A stretch of 34,604 nucleotides of DNA from assembly GCA_020742515.1 (NCBI GenBank), contig DYWT01000189.1:1-34604 (forward strand), given 5' to 3'. Shown here piece by piece: positions 1 to 8,587 of the stretch (its first letter is position 1; every line of letters begins with the position of its first letter). The position numbers and the translations under genes are program-made. This stretch comes from Sporosarcina psychrophila. GTDB lineage: Bacteria > Bacillota > Bacilli > Bacillales_A > Planococcaceae. The notes beneath the pieces are model-generated. The model was not told the origin of the DNA, made no database searches, and was given only the letters and a program-made list of their open reading frames with translations.

Positions 1-879
1 ATTCAACTTATTGAAACCAAGTTTCGTCAAATCATTTAAAGAACTGCTAAGATCTAAAATTCGCATGACGATTTTCTCGCCAAAAACTGTCGGTAATGTA
101 GAAACACGAAGATCAATCGGTCGAAAATCCACATTTGTCTTGATGCGACCATCTTGAGGTATCCGATGTTCCGTAATATCGAGATTTGCCATGATTTTTA
201 TACGCGCACTAATCATTGCTTGCATATGCTTAGGCAAAAAACGCTCCGATTTTAAAAACCCATCAATCCGGAAACGTATGGCGACCTGATGCTCCTGAGG
301 GTCGAAATGAATGTCACTGGCCTTTTGCGTAATTGCTGAAGACATGAGTTGATTGACAAGCCGCACGATTGGAGAATCCAAATCGGTCAACTCATCTTGC
401 TGCTCCCTCTGTTCTGGTGTCTGTTCGATGAATAGCTCATCGAATGACTCTTCATCATAATACTTTGATATCGTACGCATAATATCATCTTTTGAAGCAA
501 TCGCAGTTTCGATATGGAAACCAGTCGACAACCGTAAATCATCAACTGTAATATAATCCATTGGATCTGACATCGCTACAAATAATCTATCCCCGTCCGC
601 CTTCAAGGGAACAATCAGATTACGTTTTGCAAAGGGTTTTGGCACAACATTGAACAGTTTTGGATCAAATGGGTATCTAAAAAGGTTGACGTGTGGAATT
701 CCCAGTTGAAATTCCAATACTTCAATCAGCTGCTGTTCTGTAATAAATCCGTGTTGTAGTAAAGCATCGCCGAGTTTCTGATCATGAGGCTTATCACTCA
801 ATGTCGTTTGCAATTGCTCAGTTGTAATGAGGCCGGACTCGACTAATAAGTCACCAAGTCGTTTACGTATAGTCGCCAT
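1..879 (-). CDS. Type IV pilus / type II secretion assembly ATPase, GspE/PilB family (5' part, cut by window edge)
   Basis: Cytoplasmic hexameric ATPase that powers pilin polymerisation. 293 codons are present, from ATG at 879-877 to base 1 with no stop; the missing 3' end lies beyond the window and would hold Walker A/B. Upstream is GGGGGAGAA at a good distance. Residues 7-54 carry two consecutive repeats of the form (R/K)LGxxLLxxGxITxxQL, the MshEN signature that binds c-di-GMP in V. cholerae MshE. The second half shows the GspE N2-domain pattern: LVNQLMSSAITQKASDIHFD, then RFRIDGFL and VSTLPTVFGEKIVMRILD. The gene is last of three in a leftward operon, 22 bp after the G5-like gene. PilB rather than PilT is favoured because of the N-terminal MshEN-like domain. 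Exact system (pilus, competence or secretion) cannot be told from this fragment. Confidence 0.93.
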   Translation of the reverse strand, partial: MATIRKRLGDLLVESGLITTEQLQTTLSDKPHDQKLGDALLQHGFITEQQLIEVLEFQLGIPHVNLFRYPFDPKLFNVVPKPFAKRNLIVPLKADGDRLFVAMSDPMDYITVDDLRLSTGFHIETAIASKDDIMRTISKYYDEESFDELFIEQTPEQREQQDELTDLDSPIVRLVNQLMSSAITQKASDIHFDPQEHQVAIRFRIDGFLKSERFLPKHMQAMISARIKIMANLDITEHRIPQDGRIKTNVDFRPIDLRVSTLPTVFGEKIVMRILDLSSSLNDLTKLGFNKLN

Positions 880-901
880 GCTGTTCTCCCCCATTCGTCA
901 C

Positions 902-2272
902 TTATTCAATGATATTTCCACCTTTATCATACTGAACGCCTGTTGTACTTTCTTCATTTTCAACATCTGGACGGTCACCTTGCACTTGTGATGGACTCTT
1001 ATCCGTTTGAAGAGTTGAACCGTCGCTATAAACTTGAGAGTCGGATTTTTCAGGCGGAATTGGATTGCCTTGTGGATCAACTGTGTCAGTAGCACCGTTA
1101 ATTGTCCCTTCACTCAAATTTCCAGAAGTTTGTGTCATGTCTTTTTTTAGTGGTAGGTTTAAAATTTTTGGTTGGGGAGCATAAAAGTCGGAGGAAATAT
1201 TTTCATCTTCTACGACTGCCCCCTCATAAGAAATTGTTCGATGGACATCCACTTCTAGCCCTTTCCGTCCCTCATCAGCAACAAGGACTTGGCCATAGGG
1301 CACGAACGCGCTGAAATGTTGAACAGTCTTCGGTTCAAATGATTCTAGCTGACTGACGTAAGGCTGGTAAGAATAGAGTAATGCCATACCTGAAATGGAG
1401 GAATGAATCGTTTCAGCTGAAGGTTCAATATATAATGTAAAAGCAGTTTTATTGGGATTAGTGAAAATGAAATTCAAACCGAGTTCCCTATTGATGACTG
1501 CTTCGAAACCAGGATCTGCAAACGCAGCTAATGTATTGCCAATATTGCGTTCATCGACAATAAAATTAGTCTGCAATACAGTCGAATATAGAACTGATGC
1601 CAGCAAAGTCAGTTCCTCATCTGAAACGACTCCCACTTCCTGATCTTGAATGAAATCAAGTAATGAAAACGTTGTAAAAGCTTCAATTTCAGTACCGTTT
1701 AACGTTGCCATTAAATTCTGTAAAGATGGAGAAAGTTCCTGTGCAATAATGGACGAGGTTGCGATTTCTGTTTCCGTAAAGTCGGAGTAATCTGTTATAT
1801 GAACAGTTAGCGGCATAATTCCTGTTCCCAATTCCTGTTCAATTCCTGAAGTGATTGATTGAATACTTTCATCGGTAAACTGGATAGAAGGAAATTGCTG
1901 TGTAAGAACAGTCTGCAGTCCATCGATTGACACTGTTGCAACAATCGGATTTTCCCGGCCAGAATTTGATTGTTGAACTGTTTCTTCAACGTTGAAGAGT
2001 ACCGTTTCGGGCGGTAATGAGACAGTAACGTCCTGATAAGTTAAGTCGACTGCAAAGTCCTCCTGAAGCGCAGCGAAATCAGCTATAAGATTTTCTTTAG
2101 CTGTCTGTTCTTTCTGTCTAGAAATATCGAAAGGCCCTACATAGGTTTGATCTCCGAAGTTTTTTGATGATGCAGTGTTAAATGCGAGGGCTCCAACAGT
2201 CGAAAATCCATAAAAAACAAAAGTCGCAGCTAAGACTACTATAAACATATTTAAAAACCCTTTATTCCCCAT
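902..2272 (-). CDS. Membrane-anchored extracytoplasmic protein of the pilus operon, with a G5-like segment
   Basis: 456 aa. One N-terminal hydrophobic segment (about residues 8-30, NMFIVVLAATFVFYGFSTVG) works as an uncleaved anchor or signal, leaving most of the protein outside. The body is Gln/Thr/Ser-rich and globular. Residues about 345-375 (KGLEVDVHRTISYEGAVV) resemble a G5 domain, a peptidoglycan- or surface-associated fold. The overall layout recalls VanW/YoaR-type cell-wall proteins, but I do not see the VanW core, so I do not assign that family. The last 75 residues are polar and disordered-looking and repeat the pattern (V/Y)xxxGN/GS. ATG overlaps the stop of the preceding gene by 11 bp with GGAAGGAG 8 bp upstream, so the two are translationally coupled. 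Context suggests an accessory role in anchoring or passing a pilus through the Gram-positive wall. Function is inferred. Confidence 0.8.
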   Translation of the reverse strand: MGNKGFLNMFIVVLAATFVFYGFSTVGALAFNTASSKNFGDQTYVGPFDISRQKEQTAKENLIADFAALQEDFAVDLTYQDVTVSLPPETVLFNVEETVQQSNSGRENPIVATVSIDGLQTVLTQQFPSIQFTDESIQSITSGIEQELGTGIMPLTVHITDYSDFTETEIATSSIIAQELSPSLQNLMATLNGTEIEAFTTFSLLDFIQDQEVGVVSDEELTLLASVLYSTVLQTNFIVDERNIGNTLAAFADPGFEAVINRELGLNFIFTNPNKTAFTLYIEPSAETIHSSISGMALLYSYQPYVSQLESFEPKTVQHFSAFVPYGQVLVADEGRKGLEVDVHRTISYEGAVVEDENISSDFYAPQPKILNLPLKKDMTQTSGNLSEGTINGATDTVDPQGNPIPPEKSDSQVYSDGSTLQTDKSPSQVQGDRPDVENEESTTGVQYDKGGNIIE

Positions 2273-2648
2273 CTGGACGCTCCTTCCTATTATGATTCAC
2301 TTCATCTTCATTTGGCTTGTCGGTAAATACATTTGCCTCCACAGACGACGCCGTTTCCTCAATCACGGTATCTTGATAAGTTTCGAGAGTAACGGGTACA
2401 TTATCTGCTCCATTCTGAATTGAGCGCTTGTTCAACAAAATCGATACTGCAAATGCAAGCCCGAACATTACGAGCAATACATATAGCGGGTTGAATGATC
2501 CTTGCATAACGAGTCCTATAATAGCAATAAATAACCCTGCAAGGGCTCCCAAGATGAGCCGCTTCCCTATATTTCTTTGGCGTACTATATAACTTAGTAT
2601 TGGAAAAACTATAATTACAACAGCGATTAGTATGTAATATTTCAACAT
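2262..2648 (-). CDS. Small membrane protein, first gene of the pilus operon, unknown function
   Basis: 128 aa, not recognised. Three hydrophobic segments (about residues 3-22, 30-48 and 53-71) are followed by a 55-residue charged, acidic, probably cytoplasmic tail. ATG is preceded by TTAGGAGAAACGTC, a good Shine-Dalgarno site. Its stop overlaps the start of the G5-like gene by 11 bp, and a promoter candidate lies about 100-130 bp upstream, so it opens the operon that ends in the PilB-like ATPase. It may be a membrane partner of the anchored protein or of the pilus platform, but the sequence does not show which. Confidence 0.75.
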   Translation of the reverse strand: MLKYYILIAVVIIVFPILSYIVRQRNIGKRLILGALAGLFIAIIGLVMQGSFNPLYVLLVMFGLAFAVSILLNKRSIQNGADNVPVTLETYQDTVIEETASSVEANVFTDKPNEDEVNHNRKERPDGE

Positions 2649-2748
2649 GACGTTTCTCCTAACTTATTAATAATCAAATAATCCTTTAATGTAGAGAGAC
2701 ATAATATTACTAAGATTATCATGTTTAGCTATTGTTTTCTCTACTACT

Positions 2749-2777
2749 ATTATCATAGACTCTTTGCTATTTGTCAC
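2749..2777 (-). promoter_or_regulatory. Putative sigma-A promoter of the pilus operon
   Basis: On the minus strand a -35 GTGACA (2777-2772) and -10 GATAAT (2754-2749) are separated by 17 bp. It lies between the terminator of the GGDEF pair and the first gene of the operon, leaving a leader of about 95 bases with no recognisable riboswitch. Prediction from motif only. Confidence 0.45.
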
Positions 2778-2810
2778 GGTAAATAATACTAAACGAGAAG
2801 GACGATATAC

Positions 2811-2835
2811 AAAAAAGACCAGTTCCCCGGCCTTT
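2811..2835 (-). terminator. Rho-independent terminator after the diguanylate cyclase pair
   Basis: On the minus strand a 7-bp stem (AAAGGCC / GGTCTTT, one G-U pair) with an 8-base loop runs into a T-run of six. It begins 48 bp after the stop of the downstream GGDEF gene and separates that unit from the pilus operon. Confidence 0.7.
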
Positions 2836-2882
2836 ATCTAAATAAATATTTTTATGTAATTGAGGTAATCAGCGACTTAATA

Positions 2883-4607
2883 TCATACTGATTGGAGGTC
2901 TTCCCTTCCATACACCCCTACTTTATTCCTTCCTGCCTGCTTCCCTCCGATATAAAGGGCTCGATCCGCATTACGCAATAGCTCTTTCGCATCCCCTGCA
3001 TCTTCTGGTACACTAGCAACCCCGATGCTTACGGTCAAATGGACATCAACGGGCTCGCGTTCTTTAGATAGATCGGGAATGATCCGAAACGTAGATGACT
3101 CCACTTCTCTTCGAATTTTTTCTGCAAGCTGCATGGTTTCACTTTTTCCATAGTTCGGCAAGGCGATAACAAATTCTTCTCCACCGTATCGGGCAAGTGT
3201 CGCTTCTACGGGGACAAATGACTCAAGCAGTCTAGCGAGTGCGTTAAGGAGATCATTCCCACTTTGGTGTCCATGTGTATCATTAATTGATTTAAAATGA
3301 TCGATATCCAGCATTAAGATTGAAAGCGAACGGGTTCTACCAATATGAAATTGTATCATTTCCTCGTCCAATTTAGCGTCAAGATAGCGGAAGTTATGTA
3401 ATTTGGTCAAACCACATCGTTGACTTTGCTCAATAGTCTTTTCATAATAGCGCGCCTTCACCAATGAGGTTGCAAAGTATCCAGTCAAAACGTCTACAAT
3501 TTTCAAGTCAAGCGCTTGAAACATTTGTTTCCGCTTGGATGTGAGTATGAGAAATCCTTCCGTTTTCTGATTTCTTCGGATCGGAGCAGTCATTACACTT
3601 CCTACCGATTGCAAAAATTCGAAGCTTTTCAACGCTCTTGCCTCTTTTTCTGTCGAAAATATTTTGGGTACATTACTATCCAGTCCATCATCTAAAGTTT
3701 TTTTAGGATTGTATGAAATATCATGCAATTCTTTTGAAAGCATATTACCTTCAGATCCCATTAATGTAATCAGATGTTCTCCAGCCCGAAGGTCAAGAAC
3801 ATAAGCATTATCATAAGGTACTACATCTCTCAGTTTTTCGATGAACGTCCGGATCACATCCTCAAACCCGAGTCGATCGGCAAGTTGGTGCCCGATAATG
3901 CCGGCAGAAGAAAGTTTGTCATTCAAATTATCGGAACGGTTGTACATCCTTGCAATTAATAATACGAGAAGGAATGGGATGCCAATTAAAAGTATTGCAT
4001 TATTCCCAAAGTGTTCATTCAAAAAATAAAGAGATATGCTAAACGGCAGTAACATCATTGTGGAGACAAAATCCCAAACAATATATTTTTCTTTCAAAGT
4101 AAATGTACCAAGTTCAAAATATAAATAGAATTGCATTAGACCACTATTGATAATCGTATAACTTGTCGCATAAAGTAAGCCAAATAGGCAGATGTTAAAG
4201 AAATCCGTTGATCCTATTACTCCTCCTGCATAATGAAATAGAGCACCGCTCGCCAGTGAAATGGGTGTGAAAATCATTGAATTAACGAAAAAACGTTGCA
4301 AAAAAGGCATATCTGATTTTTTACTGAATAGTAAAATGAACATCGCGATTTGCGTAAAAGCCAGCTCCGCAAAAACTCCATATTGAAAAAAAACGGTGAA
4401 CGTAATCCATCGTTCCAATGATACGGTTATATTTTTTATTTGCAAAGGCATTGTCATTGTCACGAATAATACCGCAAATAGAATACTCAAATTCAACCAA
4501 TCTATTTCTTTGGAAGGAAATAAAGTGAAGGCAAGAAAGACCCCGGGAGGCACAATAACAATCCATGTGATAAAAGTGATAATCTGAAACTTTCTAGATA
4601 TCTCCAT
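2883..4607 (-). CDS. Membrane-bound GAF-GGDEF diguanylate cyclase (copy 1)
   Basis: 574 aa; makes cyclic di-GMP from two GTP at the membrane. Residues 1-220 hold about seven hydrophobic segments, 235-390 look like a GAF sensor domain, and 395-565 form a GGDEF domain. The catalytic signature is RYGGEEF (GGEEF at 475-479), with the metal aspartate in MLDIDHFKSIND (D434) and the conserved SIGVA and NADRALYIGGKQAGRN blocks, so it should be active. The position of the inhibitory I-site RxxD holds PVEA, so that feedback site is absent. ATG has AAGGAGG 10 bp upstream. It follows its paralogue by 25 bp and is followed by a terminator. The membrane part shares the motif QRFFxNSM and AGGxIGSxDF with the paralogue; I do not recognise it as a named sensor. 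Confidence 0.92.
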   Translation of the reverse strand: MEISRKFQIITFITWIVIVPPGVFLAFTLFPSKEIDWLNLSILFAVLFVTMTMPLQIKNITVSLERWITFTVFFQYGVFAELAFTQIAMFILLFSKKSDMPFLQRFFVNSMIFTPISLASGALFHYAGGVIGSTDFFNICLFGLLYATSYTIINSGLMQFYLYFELGTFTLKEKYIVWDFVSTMMLLPFSISLYFLNEHFGNNAILLIGIPFLLVLLIARMYNRSDNLNDKLSSAGIIGHQLADRLGFEDVIRTFIEKLRDVVPYDNAYVLDLRAGEHLITLMGSEGNMLSKELHDISYNPKKTLDDGLDSNVPKIFSTEKEARALKSFEFLQSVGSVMTAPIRRNQKTEGFLILTSKRKQMFQALDLKIVDVLTGYFATSLVKARYYEKTIEQSQRCGLTKLHNFRYLDAKLDEEMIQFHIGRTRSLSILMLDIDHFKSINDTHGHQSGNDLLNALARLLESFVPVEATLARYGGEEFVIALPNYGKSETMQLAEKIRREVESSTFRIIPDLSKEREPVDVHLTVSIGVASVPEDAGDAKELLRNADRALYIGGKQAGRNKVGVYGREDLQSV

Positions 4608-4632
4608 TCTCCCGACGCCTCCTTGGATTATT

Positions 4633-6336
4633 TCACTTCACATACTCAGCAACCCTGTTTCGTCCAGCCTGTTTTGCCCCTAAATAAAGTGCACGATCTG
4701 CGTTACGCAAAAGTGTCATCGCTTCATCTGTATCTGCTGGTGCAGACGAGACTCCAATACTGGACGTTATATTGACAATAAGCGGATGCCTCTCCTCAAC
4801 TAAATCGGGAACGATACTAAACTCATACCCACCGATCGCAATTCGAAGAGTTTCTGCAAATTCAAGCGCTTCTGCTTTAGACATCTCCGGTAAAATGTAC
4901 ACAAACTCCTCTCCTCCATAGCGGCCTACAGTCCCACCCTTAGGTAGCGCAGCCTCGAGTATTTTCCCAAACATTTGGAGGATGTCATTCCCGCTTTGAT
5001 GACCATATGTGTCGTTTACTTGTTTAAAATGATCAATATCAAGCATAACGACTGAAAGATTGGTTATCGCTTCATTTTCCAGCCTGTCCATTTCATATAT
5101 TAACTGCTCCTCAAGATACCTATAATTATAAAGACCCGTCAACGCGCAGCGATCATTCTTCGTAACTGCTTCCTCCATATATCGCGCTTTTTCCACCGAC
5201 ACAGTGAAATAGGAACACAGTAAATCTAAGATTTTCAATTGGTATTCATCAAAGGACGATTTCCTGTCTGAAGCCAAGAACAGAATCGCTTCAATCTTCT
5301 GGTTACGTGAAATAGGGACACAAAGTACACTTTGCATTTTTTCGGGCGAATAATTTTTTGATATTGATTCCCACTCTTTCTTTTCCGTATAGATAAGAGG
5401 CTTATTCTGTTCAAGAACCACCCCCGCAATCCCTTGTCCAACTGATAAAAGAGAAAAATCGATATTAATGAATTGTTCATGTTCATAAGAACGAAGAAGT
5501 TCAAGCCAGCCATCCTGATGGTCGAATAGATACGTATATTCTGCATCGAACATGTCCGACACTTCCTTAACAAATTGGTCAATCACTGCATTTTCCGTCA
5601 TTAAGTCTGAAAGCCTGTGTCCGATATCACCCGCTTGCTGTAAATTAGCATTTATATTTTCCGAGGTATTATAAAGGCGGATAACTAATGAAATAAAGAA
5701 AAAAGGAATCCCAAGTAACAAAAATGCACCTGCTCCGATAAATTGCAACAAATAATAAAACGTCAGGGACAAAGGAAGAACAACAAAAATCAGCGCATAA
5801 TCAACTAACTGATCTTTTGAAAAGAATGGCGACTTAAGCTTTTCGTACATCGTATACAAATATAACAGCACATCATTGAATACTGTATGGATGAATTGAT
5901 AGCATAATACTGCAATAATAACAGGCCAAAAATCGATTGAACCAATTTCTCCGCCTGCAATATAAAAACCCCCAGCAGCAATAATTGATAAAACGAAAAA
6001 TAGCATTGAATTAATGAAAAAACGTTGTATCATTGACCGCTTACTTGGAAACGACAATATGACGGCGAAAATTGAAACCTGCATGACAATCATTTCAATG
6101 AAGACCCCATATATTAAAAAGGCAGGCACTGTCACCCATAGAACCAAGAATACTGGCTTGCCATTCCTCAATATCGGATAATAGAACGTAAGGAAACCGA
6201 ATAGCATAAAAGTTGCTACGTACATCCAATTCACTTGTCCTGGTGAATAGTTCAAGAAAACATACACTAATCCCGGTGGAACAGTAAATAACCATAAAAT
6301 AAAATATCGTATAGTGGACCTATTTGCAACCTGCAT
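4633..6336 (-). CDS. Membrane-bound GAF-GGDEF diguanylate cyclase (copy 2)
   Basis: 567 aa from the ATG at 6336-6334. A longer reading from TTG at 6354 is open, but that codon overlaps the GGGAGTGG Shine-Dalgarno stretch that serves the ATG. Domain plan matches the neighbour: hydrophobic N-terminal half with QRFFINSM and AGGEIGSIDF, a GAF-like domain, then GGDEF with VVMLDIDHFKQVND and RYGGEEF. The I-site position reads PKGG instead of RxxD. Catalytic residues are intact, so it should make c-di-GMP. The gene is upstream of copy 1 in the same direction, 25 bp apart, and 92-110 bp downstream of folC with no obvious terminator between, so read-through from folC is possible. The pair clearly arose by duplication, and the membrane domains have diverged more than the GGDEF domains. 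Confidence 0.92.
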   Translation of the reverse strand: MQVANRSTIRYFILWLFTVPPGLVYVFLNYSPGQVNWMYVATFMLFGFLTFYYPILRNGKPVFLVLWVTVPAFLIYGVFIEMIVMQVSIFAVILSFPSKRSMIQRFFINSMLFFVLSIIAAGGFYIAGGEIGSIDFWPVIIAVLCYQFIHTVFNDVLLYLYTMYEKLKSPFFSKDQLVDYALIFVVLPLSLTFYYLLQFIGAGAFLLLGIPFFFISLVIRLYNTSENINANLQQAGDIGHRLSDLMTENAVIDQFVKEVSDMFDAEYTYLFDHQDGWLELLRSYEHEQFINIDFSLLSVGQGIAGVVLEQNKPLIYTEKKEWESISKNYSPEKMQSVLCVPISRNQKIEAILFLASDRKSSFDEYQLKILDLLCSYFTVSVEKARYMEEAVTKNDRCALTGLYNYRYLEEQLIYEMDRLENEAITNLSVVMLDIDHFKQVNDTYGHQSGNDILQMFGKILEAALPKGGTVGRYGGEEFVYILPEMSKAEALEFAETLRIAIGGYEFSIVPDLVEERHPLIVNITSSIGVSSAPADTDEAMTLLRNADRALYLGAKQAGRNRVAEYVK

Positions 6337-6446
6337 TACATCATCCACTCCCAATTAAATAAGTCAGAAAAAATAGAAGTCATCAAAAGTTTATCAAACC
6401 ACAATGCATCTGTCACTATTATCCAAAAATACTTTAAACAATCAAC

Positions 6447-7658
6447 TTACTCATAGTCTATTAGGTTACTTAATAAATACAGTGAACCCGTGACTATTTT
6501 CTTCTTTCCTCGTCCTTCAACTAGTATTATAGTATCATTTCCAATCATTGTCACTCTTTTTTCTTTATGGTTACAATATTCCATCAATTGCTCCCCTGTT
6601 GCCGCTTGGGGGTGAGGAAATGTCAGAAAAGTAAAAGAAGCCGCCACTGGTATAAGTTCATCCAGTGTTCTCTCAATATCTTTTCCCTTTAGCATTCCTA
6701 TGACAAAGTCCACTTTCTCACCAGGAAATTCAGTTCGTATTGTCTCTGCAAGTACTTTTGCAGCAGCCGGGTTATGAGCACCGTCTATGAAAACGTCAGG
6801 TGAAATCTCTTGAAAACGATGCGCGAGTTGTGTAGATGCCACTGCATCAGATACTCCTTTTTCGGTAAGCTGAATGCCCGTCGTAAGAAGTGATTGAATC
6901 GCAACCGCCGCATTCATACCTTGGTGGGGTCCTCTCATCCTTCGCCCAGCCAACTGGAATGTTTCAATCCCATTAAACACGTCATCCTGCATGCCAAACT
7001 GCTCGCCGTAAATGTAAAGCGGACTCATTTGCCGATTTGAAATCTTTCGGACAACTTGCAGTGCTTCTTCAGGTAATGTTCCAATTACGGTCGGAATCCC
7101 TTTTTTAATAATGCCTGCTTTGTGTTTAGCCACTTGCGCGGTTGTCGTTCCGAGAAACGCAGTATGATCAAGTGCAATCGAAGTAATCACCGAAACAAGC
7201 GGGATCACGACATTCGTGCTGTCCAACAAACCGCCCATACCTGTTTCCAGTAATACATAATCTGGAGCAAGCCTTTCAAACGTTACGAAAGCGGCAACAG
7301 TCAGCAATTCAAAATCCGTCAGTAACCCGCTCAATCCCGCTTCTTTCATCGTCTCAAATGATTTATCTAATTCGGCTTCCGTGATTGCTTCGCCATTAAT
7401 GCGTATCTGGTCATGTATGTCGATAATTGCAGGTGACGAAAAAACACCTGTCGACAACCTATGCTCTTTTAAAATGGATTCCATAAACGCTATGGTAGAT
7501 CCTTTTCCGTTAGTGCCCGCAACATGGATAATCTGTAACTTTTTTTCCGGGTTTCCAACCTTAATCAACGCTTCTTGCATCGCATCTAAACCGGGTTTAA
7601 TCGTATCGTCACTGACAATTCCCCATCGTTCTTTATATACATTCATTTTTGGAATCAA
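6447..7658 (-). CDS. folC: Folylpolyglutamate synthase / dihydrofolate synthase
   Basis: 403 aa. Adds glutamates to folates (and may join dihydropteroate with glutamate), an ATP-dependent Mur-ligase-type cytoplasmic enzyme. The P-loop is HVAGTNGKGSTIAFMES; LLETGMGGLLDSTNV, SIALDHTAFLG and the carbamylated-lysine region AKHKAGIIKKG follow, and VFIDGAHNPAAAKVLAETI marks the C-terminal domain. Length is a little below B. subtilis FolC (about 430). The start is TTG at 7658-7656, 6 bp after GGAGGG; the ATG four codons in is too far from that site. It is separated from valS by the ATP-grasp pair and the prepilin operon, whereas in B. subtilis folC follows valS directly. Confidence 0.95.
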   Translation of the reverse strand: MIPKMNVYKERWGIVSDDTIKPGLDAMQEALIKVGNPEKKLQIIHVAGTNGKGSTIAFMESILKEHRLSTGVFSSPAIIDIHDQIRINGEAITEAELDKSFETMKEAGLSGLLTDFELLTVAAFVTFERLAPDYVLLETGMGGLLDSTNVVIPLVSVITSIALDHTAFLGTTTAQVAKHKAGIIKKGIPTVIGTLPEEALQVVRKISNRQMSPLYIYGEQFGMQDDVFNGIETFQLAGRRMRGPHQGMNAAVAIQSLLTTGIQLTEKGVSDAVASTQLAHRFQEISPDVFIDGAHNPAAAKVLAETIRTEFPGEKVDFVIGMLKGKDIERTLDELIPVAASFTFLTFPHPQAATGEQLMEYCNHKEKRVTMIGNDTIILVEGRGKKKIVTGSLYLLSNLIDYE

Positions 7659-7720
7659 AACTATCCCTCCGTATGTTAGAATCTAGTTAGAAAAAGTATA
7701 TCATTTCCGGAGGGTTCCTA

Positions 7721-8587
7721 ATGCAAAGTTGTTGGGTTATATATAATGGAAGTTTAACAAGCGATAAATTCAAAGATCAGGCTGAACTGATGAAAGAGGC
7801 GGCAGAACGCGCTGGTGTACGTGCTCAACTTAAAAAAAATTATGAAGTGATGATGAATTTAGATACAAATTTGGGTAAACGTCCGGATTTTGTTGTCTTT
7901 CTTGATAAAGATATTCTTCTTGCAACTTTCTTGAAGAATGCTGGTATCCCTGTTTTCAATGACCCAGATGTTATCGAAACATGCGATAACAAAGCGAAAC
8001 AATATCTCGAACTTTCAAAACAGGGCGTTCCGATGCCTGAAACAATTATTGCACCAAAAGTGTACCCGAGTTTTACAATCAAAGATTCAGGCTACTATGA
8101 ACAAGTGCTGGAACAACTTGGATTGCCTATGATTATTAAAGAAGGACACGGATCATTCGGCATGAAAGTATATTTGATTGAAACAGAAGAGCAGTTCTAT
8201 GAAAAGACGGACGAATTACGCGGCATCGATTATGTGTTCCAGAAATTCATTGCGACAAGCAGAGGTCGTGATATTCGGGTCAACATCGTGGGGGATGAGA
8301 TTGTAGCAGCAATGTACCGTCACTCTGAAACTGATTTCCGGGCGAATATTACGAATGGCGGGGTTGCAACAGTAATCGACCTAACAGACCAACAGAAATC
8401 GTTAGCAATACAAGCTGCCCACGCAGTCGGAGCGGAGTTTGCCGGTGTCGACCTACTATTTGGTGACAATGAGGAACCGCTCGTTTGTGAAGTCAATGCA
8501 GCCGCCCACATCCGTAATATTTACAATGTCACGGGGATCAATGTTGCGGATGCGATGATCGCGTATATTTTGAGGAAGCTAGGTTGA
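7721..8587 (+). CDS. RimK-like ATP-grasp ligase (first of a coupled pair)
   Basis: 288 aa cytoplasmic ATP-grasp enzyme that probably joins a carboxylate to an amine; substrate unknown. An N-terminal pre-ATP-grasp region (1-90) includes DFVVFLDKDI. The ATP-binding loop is IIKEGHGSFGMKVYL (138-152), then GRDIRVNIVGDEIVAAM (182-198), the FRANITNGG block (206-214) and the metal-binding VDLLFGD and CEVNAAAHIRN (256-266). These match the RimK / alpha-glutamate ligase family. ATG lies 6 bp after GGAGGG. It is divergent from folC with only 62 bp between starts, so the two may share a control region. Its stop overlaps the next gene by 4 bp. RimK-like proteins modify ribosomal protein S6, cofactors or amino-group carrier proteins; none of those partners is visible here. 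Confidence 0.85.
   Translation: MQSCWVIYNGSLTSDKFKDQAELMKEAAERAGVRAQLKKNYEVMMNLDTNLGKRPDFVVFLDKDILLATFLKNAGIPVFNDPDVIETCDNKAKQYLELSKQGVPMPETIIAPKVYPSFTIKDSGYYEQVLEQLGLPMIIKEGHGSFGMKVYLIETEEQFYEKTDELRGIDYVFQKFIATSRGRDIRVNIVGDEIVAAMYRHSETDFRANITNGGVATVIDLTDQQKSLAIQAAHAVGAEFAGVDLLFGDNEEPLVCEVNAAAHIRNIYNVTGINVADAMIAYILRKLG

Noticed and set aside
902..2272. Naming the G5-like protein a VanW protein
   Set aside because: The size and layout fit, but the VanW core motif is not visible, so the name is not supported by the sequence alone.
2649..2882. Possible c-di-GMP riboswitch in the pilus leader
   Set aside because: I looked for the conserved GEMM core in this leader and in 12134-12303 and found none; ordinary promoter sequence explains the region.
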